From positions 18,918,001 to 18,982,000 of the forward strand of contig JAWQUS010000032.1 of the NCBI GenBank assembly GCA_036365455.1: a stretch of 64,000 bases of DNA, in the 5' to 3' direction. Below, one piece after another: positions 43,526 to 53,323 of this stretch. The notes below the pieces were generated by a model. It searched no databases. It was not told the origin of the DNA and saw nothing but the letters and a program-made list of their open reading frames with translations. The position numbers and the translations under genes are program-made. This DNA comes from Macrosoma leucophasiata. Taxonomy: Eukaryota > Arthropoda > Insecta > Lepidoptera > Hedylidae. How positions within the stretch are numbered: the stretch's first letter is position 1; each line of letters starts with the position of its first letter.

Positions 43526-43802
43526 TGTAATGGAAGTGGCAAACAAGCATGCAGTTCACAAGTTGTTAAGTGATGACTGCGGCCTATAAACACCCACACA
43601 AAGACCAAAGTCAAAATGCAGATGCGTTACCACTCCTGAGACCTAAGGTGTTATGCCTCTGTGCCCGAAATTACACGGCCGTACATTACCACCTGACCGG
43701 AACACGATAGTGCTGAACACTACCATTTAGTGGCAAGTATATTAGGTAATGCGGTGGTGCCTACGCACGCGAGCTCCCTCACTGGAGCTCTACCATCAGT
43801 AA
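43526..43802 (-). repeat. repeat R, full length
   Basis: TATGTAATGGAAGTGGCAAA to GAGCTCTACCATCAGTAAAA. Confidence 0.85.
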
Positions 43803-44635
43803 AATATAAAATAAAATAAAACTTACAGTAAATAAATACATTTTACTTTTACTTTTTTCTTATGTAATAGTTTTATTCACTCGAGGTAATTTTTGATTTC
43901 TAATAATGACCTTTCTAATAATGACCTTTCGAAAATAATTGTAAAATTAAATAAAAAAATTGTTTTCATATTTTCTTTTAAGACCAAATAAATTATTTGT
44001 TTTTTAATGTGTTTTTAAGTATCTAAAATAGAACAAGCAAATTGTTGAAAATGACGTGAAGGTTTCTAGAACCATTTTTCTGGAATACTTCCAATTTGAC
44101 AAAATCGCCAATCTTCAAAACGCCCGGAATTATTTCTAGGTAACCCCCTTTTTTGAGAACCAAATGACCGTATTATTATAGTATTTAGTTTTTATAAAAT
44201 AAGTACTGCAGCCATTTTTAAGGATTAACTTTTGTTGTGTTCAAATATAATTCTTATAATATCATAATTACTCATTTTTAATTCAGCTCCTTCTTTCTTT
44301 CTAGAAGGATTAATTTCATTTATAAATATGATTTTGATAAATGTGTACATCATCATACTTTTTAATTTGTGTAATGCCGGCTTACCTTACCTTTTAAACT
44401 AACAATGACCTTTGTTGTATGAGTTTACTAAAAATAGTGTCCGCAAACGTTACGTTTTACTTCTGCAAGCCTAAATGTGCAATCTGAATACATTTTAAGT
44501 GGGTTGGGTTCCTATCAAGGGGGCCGTCAGTCAACAATATAGAGGAGGATGGGTATAAGTTATTTCCTACAAAAATCAGGCAGGCTATCGATATGGGGCA
44601 TATTTGAGCTTAGCGGCTAGAAATTTAAAGAATCA
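43803..44635. other. AT-rich sequence, nothing recognised
   Basis: No coding exon, RNA gene or known repeat could be supported. Confidence 0.4.
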
Positions 44636-44639
44636 AAGG

Positions 44640-44872
44640 CCTGGGGCACAGCGCTGGCACTCCGCCAAAATTTCATACAAACGCTTAATTTGGTCTCTAT
44701 TACACAAACATCAATTAGTAACGTGTATTTACTCGTGCATCTGTGTGCGTAGCACGTAGAGAATACCAAACGTCGCCCATAAGAGGGGAGGAAGTCACGT
44801 GAGGCGGGGAAATCGGGCGGGACGTCGAAGTGTCCATTCTATACGTAGTATTTTACATATTATCTGCCTGGG
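44640..44872 (+). repeat. dispersed repeat F
   Basis: GGCACTCCGCCAAAATTTCA, TTTGGTCTCTATTACACAAA, GTGTGCGTAGCACGTAGAGA and CGGGCGGGACGTCGAAGTGT; same unit as 32650-32872. Confidence 0.6.
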
Positions 44873-44970
44873 GCCTTATTCTACTATCCAAATTTCGCAT
44901 GCGAATTCTTTTACTTGTGCAGTCAATCAATCGAACGCCGGCTATCAAACCATTCTAAGAGGAAAAATTT

Positions 44971-45046
44971 GACTTCAGGCGAGACTCGAACTCGCGACCT
45001 ACTGGGAATCTAGTCCAGCCGCTCTTCCAATTGAGCTACTGAAGCC
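44971..45046 (-). ncRNA. tRNA-like sequence (SINE 'U' head), left arm
   Basis: Read on minus: GGCTTCAGTAGCTCAATTGG ... GGTTCGAGTCTC-type T arm (GCGAG TTCGAGT CTCGC) closing with TGAAGTC. Acceptor stem has 7 pairs including one G-T; the D arm GCTC/GAGC pairs. The anticodon stem is weak (CTGG/CCAG); the loop is not clearly 7 bases. Likely a tRNA-derived element, not a functional tRNA. Confidence 0.5.
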
Positions 45047-45208
45047 CTGCCCGATTTATCAAATCTTTCCTTCACATCTATTGCATTGCTTTATGGTAGC
45101 AGCAGCGCCATCTATTACCAACTATGCTAGTTAGGCGTAATAGATGGCGCTGCTGCTACCATAAAGCAATGCAATAGATGTGAAGGAAAGATTTGACAAA
45201 TCGGGCAG

Positions 45209-45284
45209 GGCTTCAGTAGGTCAATTGGAAGAGCGGCTGGACTAGATTCCCAGTAGGTCGCGAGTTCGAGTCTCGCCTGAAGTC
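45209..45284 (+). ncRNA. tRNA-like sequence (SINE 'U' head), right arm
   Basis: Mirror copy of 44971-45046 with GTAGG in place of GTAGC, which weakens the D stem. Followed by AAATTTTTCTTTCC, the same tail as after 21694. Confidence 0.5.
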
Positions 45285-45551
45285 AAATTTTTCTTTCCAT
45301 TTTTCTTTAAAAATAAAATATATTTCACAAGCATGTGTTAATGCGAAATAATATAAAACAATCATTCTAAGAGGGTAGTAGTAATAAGTAAGACGGTCAG
45401 CAACATTCTACAATAAAACTGCGATCGCCAATCAAGCGTGGCGATTATGGCATATCCTCCAAATGTTGTACAACTGTAGCCTGCACCAAGATATTTGTTA
45501 AAGTTGAAGTTATTGTTACATTGCACATCCTTCTCTAACTTAAAGAAACAG

Positions 45552-45712
45552 CCCTGTAACTTCCGGCACAGAGGCATAACACCTTAGGCCTCAGGAGTGG
45601 TAACGCATCTGCATTTTGACATTGGTCTTTGTGTAGATGTCTACAGGCTGCAGTCATCACTTAACATCCGTGAGAATTGCATGCTTGTTTGCCACTTCCA
45701 TTGCATAAAAAA
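45552..45712 (+). repeat. repeat R, 3' half
   Basis: ACTTCCGGCACAGAGGCATA to CACTTCCATTGCATAAAAAAA. Confidence 0.75.
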
Positions 45713-46391
45713 AATCTGTTAAAGTTAGAAAAGTATGTGAAATGTTACAATAACTTTAGCCAATATCGTGGTGCAACCAAGGTTTAGCATTTTTGGAGAC
45801 GCTTTTTTCTCGCAGGGGACGGCTTTCGACTGAAAAAAACGTTTCGAGAATACAGCTTTGACGTCATCTATTTGTAATTGAATACCTGAACATGCCAACC
45901 ATTAAGGAAGTGGTTAATAAATATGCTACAAAGTATAAAGAAAGGCTCCAAACGCATACAAACCAACTTGCCAGGAACCTGGTTAGTAATAATGTTGATA
46001 TTTATTTATTTATTGTTTATTTTACTCTTCATTGTACACATTACAACAAGAAAATACAGAAACAATAGCACTTAAGTAAAAAGCACAATAGGCGGTCTTA
46101 TCGCTTAAAGCGATCTCTGCCAGACAACCTAGATCGAAAGAGACACATTTCAGAAAAAAGGGGTGTAGGTACAACACATAAATATAAACACAATATTAAT
46201 TAAATATAACAATTCTTACAAAACTATGGTATACCTTATAGCTTAATGATACACAAACTTTTAATAATAAATAGTTATAATATTATAAACTTACACATAT
46301 ACAATAATTTAAAATACTTACACAAAAATACAATACGTAGTATGATACACATACATAAGAAGATAAATATATAAATTTAAATATATATGAA

Positions 46392-46700
46392 GTAACATCA
46401 CGCCTGTAATCCCCGAAGGGGTAGGCAGAGGTAAATGCATGCATTCAATCATACATGCAAACACCCACGACTCGTCGGTTACGTTTTGGCCCATGTAACA
46501 GGTGGCGAACCTGTTGCCATCACCGGGCACATTACCAAACTCCGGGGTAATGGGAAACTGCCAGAAAATGGAAAAATCCTAATAGAAGCAGAGATAAAGG
46601 ATTTTAAATCGTTATCTCTGATAGTCCTCGACCCGGGAATCGAACCCAGGACCTCCAGCATAATAGTAGTGGCCTGCTACCACTACGCTACTGAGGCAGT
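46392..46700 (-). repeat. tRNA-derived SINE 'S', full length
   Basis: GTAACATCACGCCTGTAATC to CTACGCTACTGAGGCAGT; complete body and tRNA-like head on minus. Confidence 0.85.
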
Positions 46701-46702
46701 TC

Positions 46703-46703
<1 letters not shown>

Positions 46704-46745
<42 letters not shown>

Positions 46746-46785
46746 GCTACTGAGGCAGTTCTATATATATATATATATATTAATA
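46704..46785. repeat. (AT)n microsatellite with duplicated SINE terminus
   Basis: A long TA run (46707-46743), then ACGCTACTGAGGCAGTTCTA (the SINE's end, repeated), then a second TA run. The SINE terminus and its adjoining TA run were duplicated in tandem. Confidence 0.8.
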
Positions 46786-46799
46786 TTTTTTATACATAC

Positions 46800-47655
46800 T
46801 CATATACCTAAATCGATTGAAGGAAAAAAATAACTCTTATTAAATTAGATAGCATGACAATTTAAGGTTGCAAACTTAGGTAATGGTCCTTTAGACGCTT
46901 TTTAAAATACGTCAGGGTTTGAGCTTGGCGGTTGTGTAAAGGTAAGGAGTTCCAAAGCTTAACAGCTTCGACAGTATAGGATTTGGCACAGAAATAAGAG
47001 GAGTGGGAAGGCATTGCAAGACGAAGGTTGTTGGACGAGCGTAGAAAGAGGAAATTTGATTGACAAAGGTATTGGAAACGGTCTCTTAAGTATTGGGGAT
47101 AATGCGGGTAAAATAGTACGCAGTGGAGAAGAGAAAGAATATGTGTATTATTGATACCACAAGGCTAAAACGATGGCAAATATTGAAATTAGACCAGAGA
47201 CACTGATTCAGGAGTGGAGTAATCTGAAGCTGATAGGAGATTATTTGCTGAAATACCCTCTCTAGACAACACAAATTAAGCCGAAAAATCTGATTAAGGC
47301 TGAATCGCCGATGGTCAATAAAAAAAGGTGTCAAAAAACTATTTGTAATTTAATTAGTTAGTTATATAATAGATACGCGGGCTATTATAATCATAGCATA
47401 ATGATAACATTTCAGTGTTGAGTGGTAGGTACTTAATTAAGTAAGGTGTGGTAACGAAAGCGTGTTGAGTCAGGTGTAATTAGAGCGAGACGCACAATTA
47501 GAAGACAAATCATTATGAGGCAAACGCTAGACGTAGATGGTGATGACGTCAGGGATCTATAGGTTAGAAAAGGTCAGCGCCCATTGACAGCCTAGCAGGG
47601 CATGGCGCGATAGAGGATTTTTCTTGGAAAAAATATTTTCTACCATATTTCAATT
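46800..47655. other. no gene recognised
   Basis: The reverse strand of 46860-47350 has the flavour of an old retroelement 3' region, but I find no motif to support it. Confidence 0.3.
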
Positions 47656-47659
47656 ATTT

Positions 47660-47945
47660 TTTGCCAACCCGGTTGGTCCAGCGGTGTCAGATGACAGTTT
47701 GATTCGAAGGGTCGGGTTCGATCCCCGTACCGGAACGAATATTAGTTGAACAAATATATTTTTTTTCATGTTATGGAAGTGGCAAGTATATTAGGTATAA
47801 GTATAGTGCCTACGCCCGCGAGCTTCGTCACTGGAGCTCTACCACCAGTGTTTCGGGTCGATGTTTGTGTGTGTGTTTTTTGTATACAACGGCACCCACT
47901 ACATAGATTTATACCTACTGTGGGGCTGTGAGTGTAATGGCCGAA
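47660..47945 (+). repeat. tRNA-derived SINE 'T', split by a repeat R fragment
   Basis: The head CCCGGTTGGTCCAGCGGTGT and GTCGGGTTCGATCCCCGTAC (box B) is followed by a repeat R fragment (47768-47853) and then the SINE body (TTTCGGGTCGATGTTTGTGT, ACAACGGCACCCACTACATA, CTACTGTGGGGCTGTGAGTG). The second copy at 53052-53252 lacks this break. Confidence 0.75.
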
Positions 47946-48164
47946 TACGTCACTTAATTTTAAGTAACCCTAAAATGTACGCTTTCTCTATCGTTTGAAC
48001 GTGTTTTTATAGAGACATAAGACTTTAAAGTCCAACTTAGATATAAGTGACGTTTGAGTGTTTAACCATAAGCGTATTTTTTATTTTAGCAACAACATTA
48101 CATTGTTTTATTGCGTATGGGCCTAATTGTCCCTCAGAATGACACGACGTGCTACGGCATGTCG

Positions 48165-48370
48165 TGAGATGCCACGGCATGCAACGTCGTGACGTAACTT
48201 TCCATAAGATTTCTTCCGCTAATACAGTCAATCAACCGAATAATGCGGTCAAGCCATTTCAATAGAACGGTGGTAAGTGCAATAACGCAGGATGGGCAGC
48301 AACGTCCCGCAATAAAACTACCGCCACTACGGTCGCCAATCCTCATGACAAGCGATGTGATTATGGCATT
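48165..48370 (-). repeat. dispersed repeat D, partial
   Basis: CCATAAGATTTCTTCCGCTA, CAACCGAATAATGCGGTCAA and CGGTCGCCAATCCTCATGAC; diverged relative to 11790-11950. Orientation relative to the 11.7-kb copy was not fully worked out. Confidence 0.5.
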
Positions 48371-49020
48371 TTGTCCTCCTATGACATAGTGAGTTATTAT
48401 AATGATATAAGAAAATTGTGCGTTGAGCTCTTTTCTAGGATTCTACGAAGAGTCTACGAGCTTTACGACACACATTACACACCAGAGGGTAACGAAAACA
48501 TATTAATATAAACATTTTTTTTTGAGAAAAATTGTAGCAAAAATGGCTTAGAATTAACAAGTAGAAATCATTCTTAAGCGGATACTGCAGTTCCGGATTA
48601 GCCATATAGCACAAGGCAGCAAATGCTACGGGCCAATTCCTTTTCGTAAATGTTTTGTTTTATTTACGTCCTAAATTTCAGTAGGTAATGTAGGGCCTAG
48701 GGCCCCATGGTCACATTTTTTTAGCTTTATCCGGCACTGGGATACTGCTATGTTACTACCGAAGAAGTTGTAAGCACATTGAAGTAGCTAGCTTTCAAGG
48801 ATGAACTTAAGCTAGAAAATTATATGAAATACATATTTCCAAAATTAAAACAAATGGTGATCCCGAAAAGTGATTGCCATATTTGACATGTATTTCTTTA
48901 CGTTCAACTTCCACGCGTAGATCACTCATCAGCAGCATCCTCTAAACAATGAACACAATAAAATTGTTATGGAAATTCCATTGAAGTTGCGTCCCTGCTG
49001 CCTGCATCTGTGTAAATCAC
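48371..49020. other. no gene recognised
   Basis: AT-rich; nothing supported. Confidence 0.35.
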
Positions 49021-49138
49021 GTATGTCATTTGATTGTACTATTTATTTTTCGCAATAGCACATACGAGTGAACTTTAGAAATTAAAGAAAAAAGGGAAAG
49101 ATAAATGTGACTTCGGGCACAGCCGCTTAGTGCAGTGC

Positions 49139-49585
49139 TAAGATTAGGAGTATGTAGGGTTAGCAGTGCATATGGTAGTGAAACGTGGTCGCTCACTATG
49201 GGCCTCATAAGAAGGCTCAAGGTCACTCAGAGAGCAATGGAGCGAGCTATGCTTGGTGTTTCTCTGCGAGATTGAATCAGAAATGATGAGATCCGCATGA
49301 GAACCAAAGTTACCGACATAGCTCACCGAATAGCGAAACTTAATTGGCAGTGGGCGGGATACATAGCTCGACGAACTGACGGCCGTTGGGGCAGAGCAGT
49401 TCTCGAGTGGCAGCCGCGTACCGGAAAGCGAAGCGTGGGCAGGCCTCCCACAAGATGGACCGACGACCTGGTGAAGGTCGCGGGCAATCGCTGCATGAGG
49501 GCGGCCCAGGACCGTTCGTTGTGGCATTCTTTGGGGGAGGCCTTTGTTCAGCAGTGGACGTCTTTTGGCTGAAATGATGATGATG
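49139..49585 (+). mobile_element. RTE-type retrotransposon 3' end, copy 1
   Basis: Encodes, with one early stop, the RTE ORF2 tail: MRTKVTDIAHRIAKLNWQWA, HIARRTDGRW-type region, GRPPTRWTDDLVKVAGNR and AQDRSLWHSLGEAFVQQWTS, then (ATG)n. 5'-truncated; no RT catalytic motifs. Confidence 0.85.
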
Positions 49586-49587
49586 AT

Positions 49588-49996
49588 GGTACTGAAACGT
49601 GGTCGCTCACCATGGACCACATTAGAAGGCTTAAGGTCACGCAGAGAGCAATGGAGAACTATACTCCGAGTTTACCTGCGAGATCGAATAAAAAATGAGG
49701 TGATCCGCATGAGAACCAAAGTAACCGACATAGCCCACCGAATAGCGAAACTCAAGTGGCAATGGGTGGTGTACATAGCTCGAAGAACTAACGGCTATTG
49801 GGGCAGAAGAGTTCTCGAGTGGTGACCACGTACCGGAAGACGAAGTGTAGGCAGGCTCCCTACAATGTGGACCGACGACCTGGTCAAGGTTGCGGGCAAT
49901 CGCTGGATAAGAGTGGCCCAGGAACGTTCGTTGACGCAATGTATGGTGGAGGCCTTACTCCAGCAGTGAACGTCTTTTGGCTGAAATGATGATGGT
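49588..49996 (+). mobile_element. RTE-type retrotransposon 3' end, copy 2
   Basis: The same tail directly behind copy 1 in the same orientation: RVYLRDRIKNEVIRMRTKVT, HRIAKLKWQWVVYIARRTNG. More decayed (a TGA at about 49823 and lost reading frame). Both copies begin near TACTGAAACGTGGTCGCTC. Confidence 0.8.
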
Positions 49997-50151
49997 GAAG
50001 GTTGGCAGTATGTCAGCAGTATATCAGCTCAGCAGTATGTCGGAACTGTTGCGGGTGACGTAAAGCGGTCGTACTCGATTGCGACAACGTTGAACGAGTT
50101 AGTCCGTCACAATTGTGGCCATTAAATTAGCGATTTGGTTCCATTTTATTT

Positions 50152-50425
50152 CTTTAATAATAATAAAGGTGGCTAACAAGTGCCATTTTCACATGGATGG
50201 TAAGTTAACTGCAGTGTAGGTATAAAAACCGGAGTCAAGTGCAGTTGCGTTGCTTTCCTCGAGGCTTAAGTTTTTAACTGTGTTGCAGAATTTACGGAGC
50301 CACACTTTACTATGTAACGTGATCACAATAATGCTGTGCTCTACCATATGGCGGTTAAATAATGCGATGCTGCCTACGCCTTCGAATAAGTTTTGGAATA
50401 CTCGAACTATACCAGTCAGAATAGT
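50152..50425 (-). repeat. repeat R, divergent copy
   Basis: GGTGGCTAACAAGTGCCATT, GGTAAGTTAACTGCAG, AATAATGCTGTGCTCTACC and CGATGCTGCCTACGCCTTCG. Confidence 0.55.
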
Positions 50426-50607
50426 AAAATACAAATGTTATGGTAGCTTTGTTAGGACTCAGGATTTGATATACAAATAATATTATTAAGTATTTTCAGA
50501 ATTAAAAAGATTCTCACTGAATGCCAGTTTATGCCAATGGAAAAGAACTTAAAATTTGGCAGTCTGGTACGAATAAAACTCTATAAAATAAATCATATAA
50601 AAACTCT

Positions 50608-51115
50608 TCCCCCTTATTCATAAAAGTACCTTAGAGATATTTCGTAATGAAGATGTAAGAAAGAGGCTTTGTGTGAATGATAGTATCGGTGTAAAAATGA
50701 AAAAAGGCATGCTCCGATGGTTCGGGCATATAGAAAGAATGTCGAATGAGCGAATGACTAAACAGATATACATTGCGAATGTGGATGGTTTGCAGAGGCC
50801 CAGGAAGACCAAGACTGACCTACTAGGTCGAGTTTTGTCTGATGGTAAGATCAAAAGTCTTAGGAATCGGCGAGCATGTATGAAGAGATGATGAAGGTAG
50901 ACGAGGGACGAAAGGTATGTCAGGACCGGGATATCTGGCGCTCTACACTCTCTGCCTACCCCGTTAGGGACCTGGCGTGAAGATACATACATACCTTAGA
51001 GATACGTTTTAGTTGTAATATGCTTCGTAACTGTGTAATACTTCGTAACAAATACGTGTAAGAGAAAAAGTGACAAACGAGAGATTAGTAACACATTATC
51101 TTAACGAGGGTAACT
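50608..51115. mobile_element. MITE 'W' split by a retrotransposon insertion
   Basis: The left piece TTCCCCCTTATTCATAAAAG and the right piece GATACGTTTTAGTTGTAATA ... GAGAGATTAGTAACACATTA are the two halves of MITE W; 50640-50992 is inserted between them. Confidence 0.75.
50640..50992 (+). mobile_element. 5'-truncated non-LTR insertion with 12-bp target duplication
   Basis: Encodes KGMLRWFGHIERMSNERMTK, then GRVLSDGKIKSLRNRRACM and, one frame over, the KVCQDRDIWRSTLSAYPVR-like end, followed by an (ATAC)n tail. ACCTTAGAGATA occurs at 50628-50639 and 50993-51004, a clean target-site duplication. The protein tail belongs to the same family as 34076-34262. Confidence 0.85.
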
Positions 51116-51556
51116 GTTTAAAATAAGTCAATATCAATTTATTTTTGGCCATTAATTAAATTAAATGTTTAATTAAATTTATGAAAATATCTGAAGATTG
51201 AACGGTGCCGAGTACTTCGTAGCCTCACAGCGCATTGCGTGTAGAAAGGTGAATAACGGCGCAAATCATACGCACTGCAGAATTCTGCGCGCCAGGGGTT
51301 CTACTATCAGAGTATCGTTGTAAAAACCGGTTACACGCAAAGTAGAGTTCCGTTGTTACCCGACTTCAAGCAGGAAAAGGTTTTCAATTCGGTGGGCATG
51401 TTTATTTATTTTTATATGTACACTGACTATATTATGTCTGGAAGAAATCACTGATGAGCGATAAGACCGCCAATTGTACTGTACCTATTTGATACATTTT
51501 ATGACAACTGCTTTTTTATGTTACGGAAGAGGCAAACAAGCATGCAGTTTACATTT

Positions 51557-52892
51557 TTTTTTTTAAATTTATTTATTTATTTCAGGCAACAAATGTAAGA
51601 CTATAAGTAAAACAAAGGCATATAAATATATACCTTACAGACTAACATACATAATAATAACACTATGAACTAACACTACACGTGATTACGGCGACGTGAT
51701 GCGCGGTTTTTCTGCAGGGAGCTGTCCACGGAATTGCCGAAATAAGACTCCCTGCGGCCAGAACTCCTCATTTATGAAAGTAGGCAGGTGCTGCTTCGGG
51801 ACTCTCACCACATAGGAATTGAAATTCACTCTATGGCGAGACTCCAACCGCTCGACTCTCAGAGTGAAATTCGTTTTAACGCGGATGTAGTCGACGAGAT
51901 CTTCAACTTTCGTCGACCAGTGCAGTCTGGACACGTACAGTTGCGTTGATGGTACAGCTGGGCGCAACAAGTGTTTCGGTCCGGTCGACGCCGTACCGCA
52001 TTGGTTGCGGTTGGCGGGCTTCTTCTTCCTCCTTTGTACCACCGTAAAGCCATCCTCGTCAAAACGTGCCTTACGAGGATCCGTGACTATAGGCCCACGC
52101 GTATTATCTTTAGGGCTAGGTTTCTTCCCCATGGGTAACAGGCCGCTTAGATGTAAGGGTGGCGGCGGCAGCAGCATAGGCAGGCAGGAGTCGATGTTGC
52201 GACGCGAGACGGCGGGGGGACAGCGGCGGCGTGGGCAGCGGTGGCAGCGGGGGCGGCGGGGCGCAGGTTATCGCGCGGCGCGACGACGCTCGGTGACGAA
52301 TTGTTGCTGTTGCAACCGGCCGACTCAAAACTGCTGACCGACGCGTTTTGCGCACCGCATCTCATGTTCACATTGCAGGCTTTAGCACCACGTAATGAAA
52401 CTAATTCGGCACGCAAATCATTGATGGTTTTTTCCGAAGTCTGCAATCGAAACTGAACTTCGCCCAAGCTGGTCTTGAGGATGTTGATATCCTTCAGCAG
52501 CCGGGATACGTCGACGTGGTCGAAAGTGACCGGAGGCAGCTTATGCAGCTGCTTCGCCACAAAAGCGGGCACGTCGTCGGGATCGGTCTCTTTCAACAGG
52601 TTGATGATATCCTGGAGACTTCGTTCGCCTCTTTCATCCTTTCGGCGAGATGGCATCTTGTCAGTCTGCCCGAGCGTCTGGTACAGCAGCACCTTGGCCG
52701 AGACGACTTCTTCTTCTTTGAAGTTAGTTTTACATATTTGTATAATACTAACTTCATCCATGGTGTCAATGGCGTGTTGTATGAACGCCAACAGTTCATT
52801 GGCTACAAGTTTCGCAGCACTCATAGCGGTAACATGCAGCGGCTAATAGCCGCGCAACTCGCGGCGGTGACACGACCGTACTTGAGCTAGCA
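51557..52892 (-). mobile_element. ORF1-only ('half-LINE') retroelement
   Basis: Read on minus: a 68-base leader (52892-52825), an ORF1 (52824-51686 with one frameshift), about 100 bases of 3' UTR ending GTTGCCTGAAATAAATAAAT and an A-run at 51557-51568. No endonuclease or RT follows. Sequence on both sides is a single copy of repeat R (51520-51556 and 52893 on), so these are the true ends of the insertion. This is the layout of HAL1-type elements in mammals: ORF1 and tail without ORF2, moved by another element's enzymes. Confidence 0.7.
51686..52824 (-). pseudogene. ORF1 protein of the half-LINE (one frameshift)
   Basis: A true ATG at 52824 starts MSAAKLVANELLAFIQHAID. Residues about 20-55 (SIIQICKTNFKEEEVVSAK) form a small helical domain common in invertebrate LINE ORF1s. 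Residues about 100-150 (DVSRLLKDINILKTSLGEVQ ...) have a coiled-coil pattern. A GC-rich Pro/Ala linker follows, and a shift of frame near 52150-52200 leads to GFTVVQRRKKKPANRNQ and a C-terminal domain (QLYVSRLHWSTKVEDLVDYI ... GVLFRQF) like that of the 35-kb LINE ORF1. Total about 370 codons. Such proteins bind the element's RNA as trimers. Confidence 0.75.
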
Positions 52893-53036
52893 CTACACTG
52901 CATTGATGTTAAGTGATGACTGCAGCCTATAGACACCCACACAAAGACCGAGGTCAAAATGCCTCTGTGCCGGAAATTACCGCCTGATCGGAACACGATA
53001 GTGCTGAACACTACCATTTAGCGGCAAGTAAAATAA

Positions 53037-53253
53037 AAAAAAAAAAAAAAAAAATACGCTTACACTCACAGCCCCACAGTAGGTATAAACCTGTGTCGTG
53101 GGTGCCGTTGTACACATACAACACATACACAAACACCCAGACCCGAAACAAATATCTGTAGGCCATACAAACATTTGTCCCGGTGCGGGGATCGAACCCG
53201 CGACCCTTCGAATCAAACGGTCATCTCACACCGCTGGACTAACCGGGCCGTCA
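53037..53253 (-). repeat. tRNA-derived SINE 'T', full length with A-tail
   Basis: Read on minus: GGCCCGGTTAGTCCAGCGGT, GTCGCGGGTTCGATCCCCGC (box B), body with TACAACGGCACCCACGACAC, CTACTGTGGGGCTGTGAGTG and a long A-run (53037-53056 on plus as A/T-rich). AAGTA flanks it as a target duplication. Confidence 0.8.
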
Positions 53254-53323
53254 AAAGTATATTAGGTAAAGCAGTGGTGCCTACGCCCGCGAGCTCCGTC
53301 ACTGAAGCTCTACTACCAGTGAA

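Larger units (their letters stand above)
44963..45292. repeat. near-perfect 330-bp palindrome with tRNA-like ends
   Basis: Arms 44963-45118 and 45137-45292 (156 bases each) are reverse complements with about two mismatches; the loop is 18 bases. Each arm ends outward with a tRNA-like sequence (44971-45046 minus, 45209-45284 plus). The inner arm contains GATGGCGCTGCTGCTACC. Such high identity suggests a recent inverted duplication or ongoing gene conversion. Confidence 0.85.
51520..53322 (-). repeat. repeat R, host of two later insertions
   Basis: Pieces 51520-51556, 52893-53036 and 53254-53322 are consecutive parts of one repeat R. The first gap is the half-LINE, the second SINE T (53037-53253), flanked by AAGTA on both sides. 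Confidence 0.75.

Noticed and set aside
46435..46833. A 132-codon protein
   Set aside because: It is SINE S read through into the TA microsatellite.
52005..52890. Plus-strand coding frames of about 110-124 codons
   Set aside because: They mirror the minus-strand ORF1 of the half-LINE in a GC-rich stretch.
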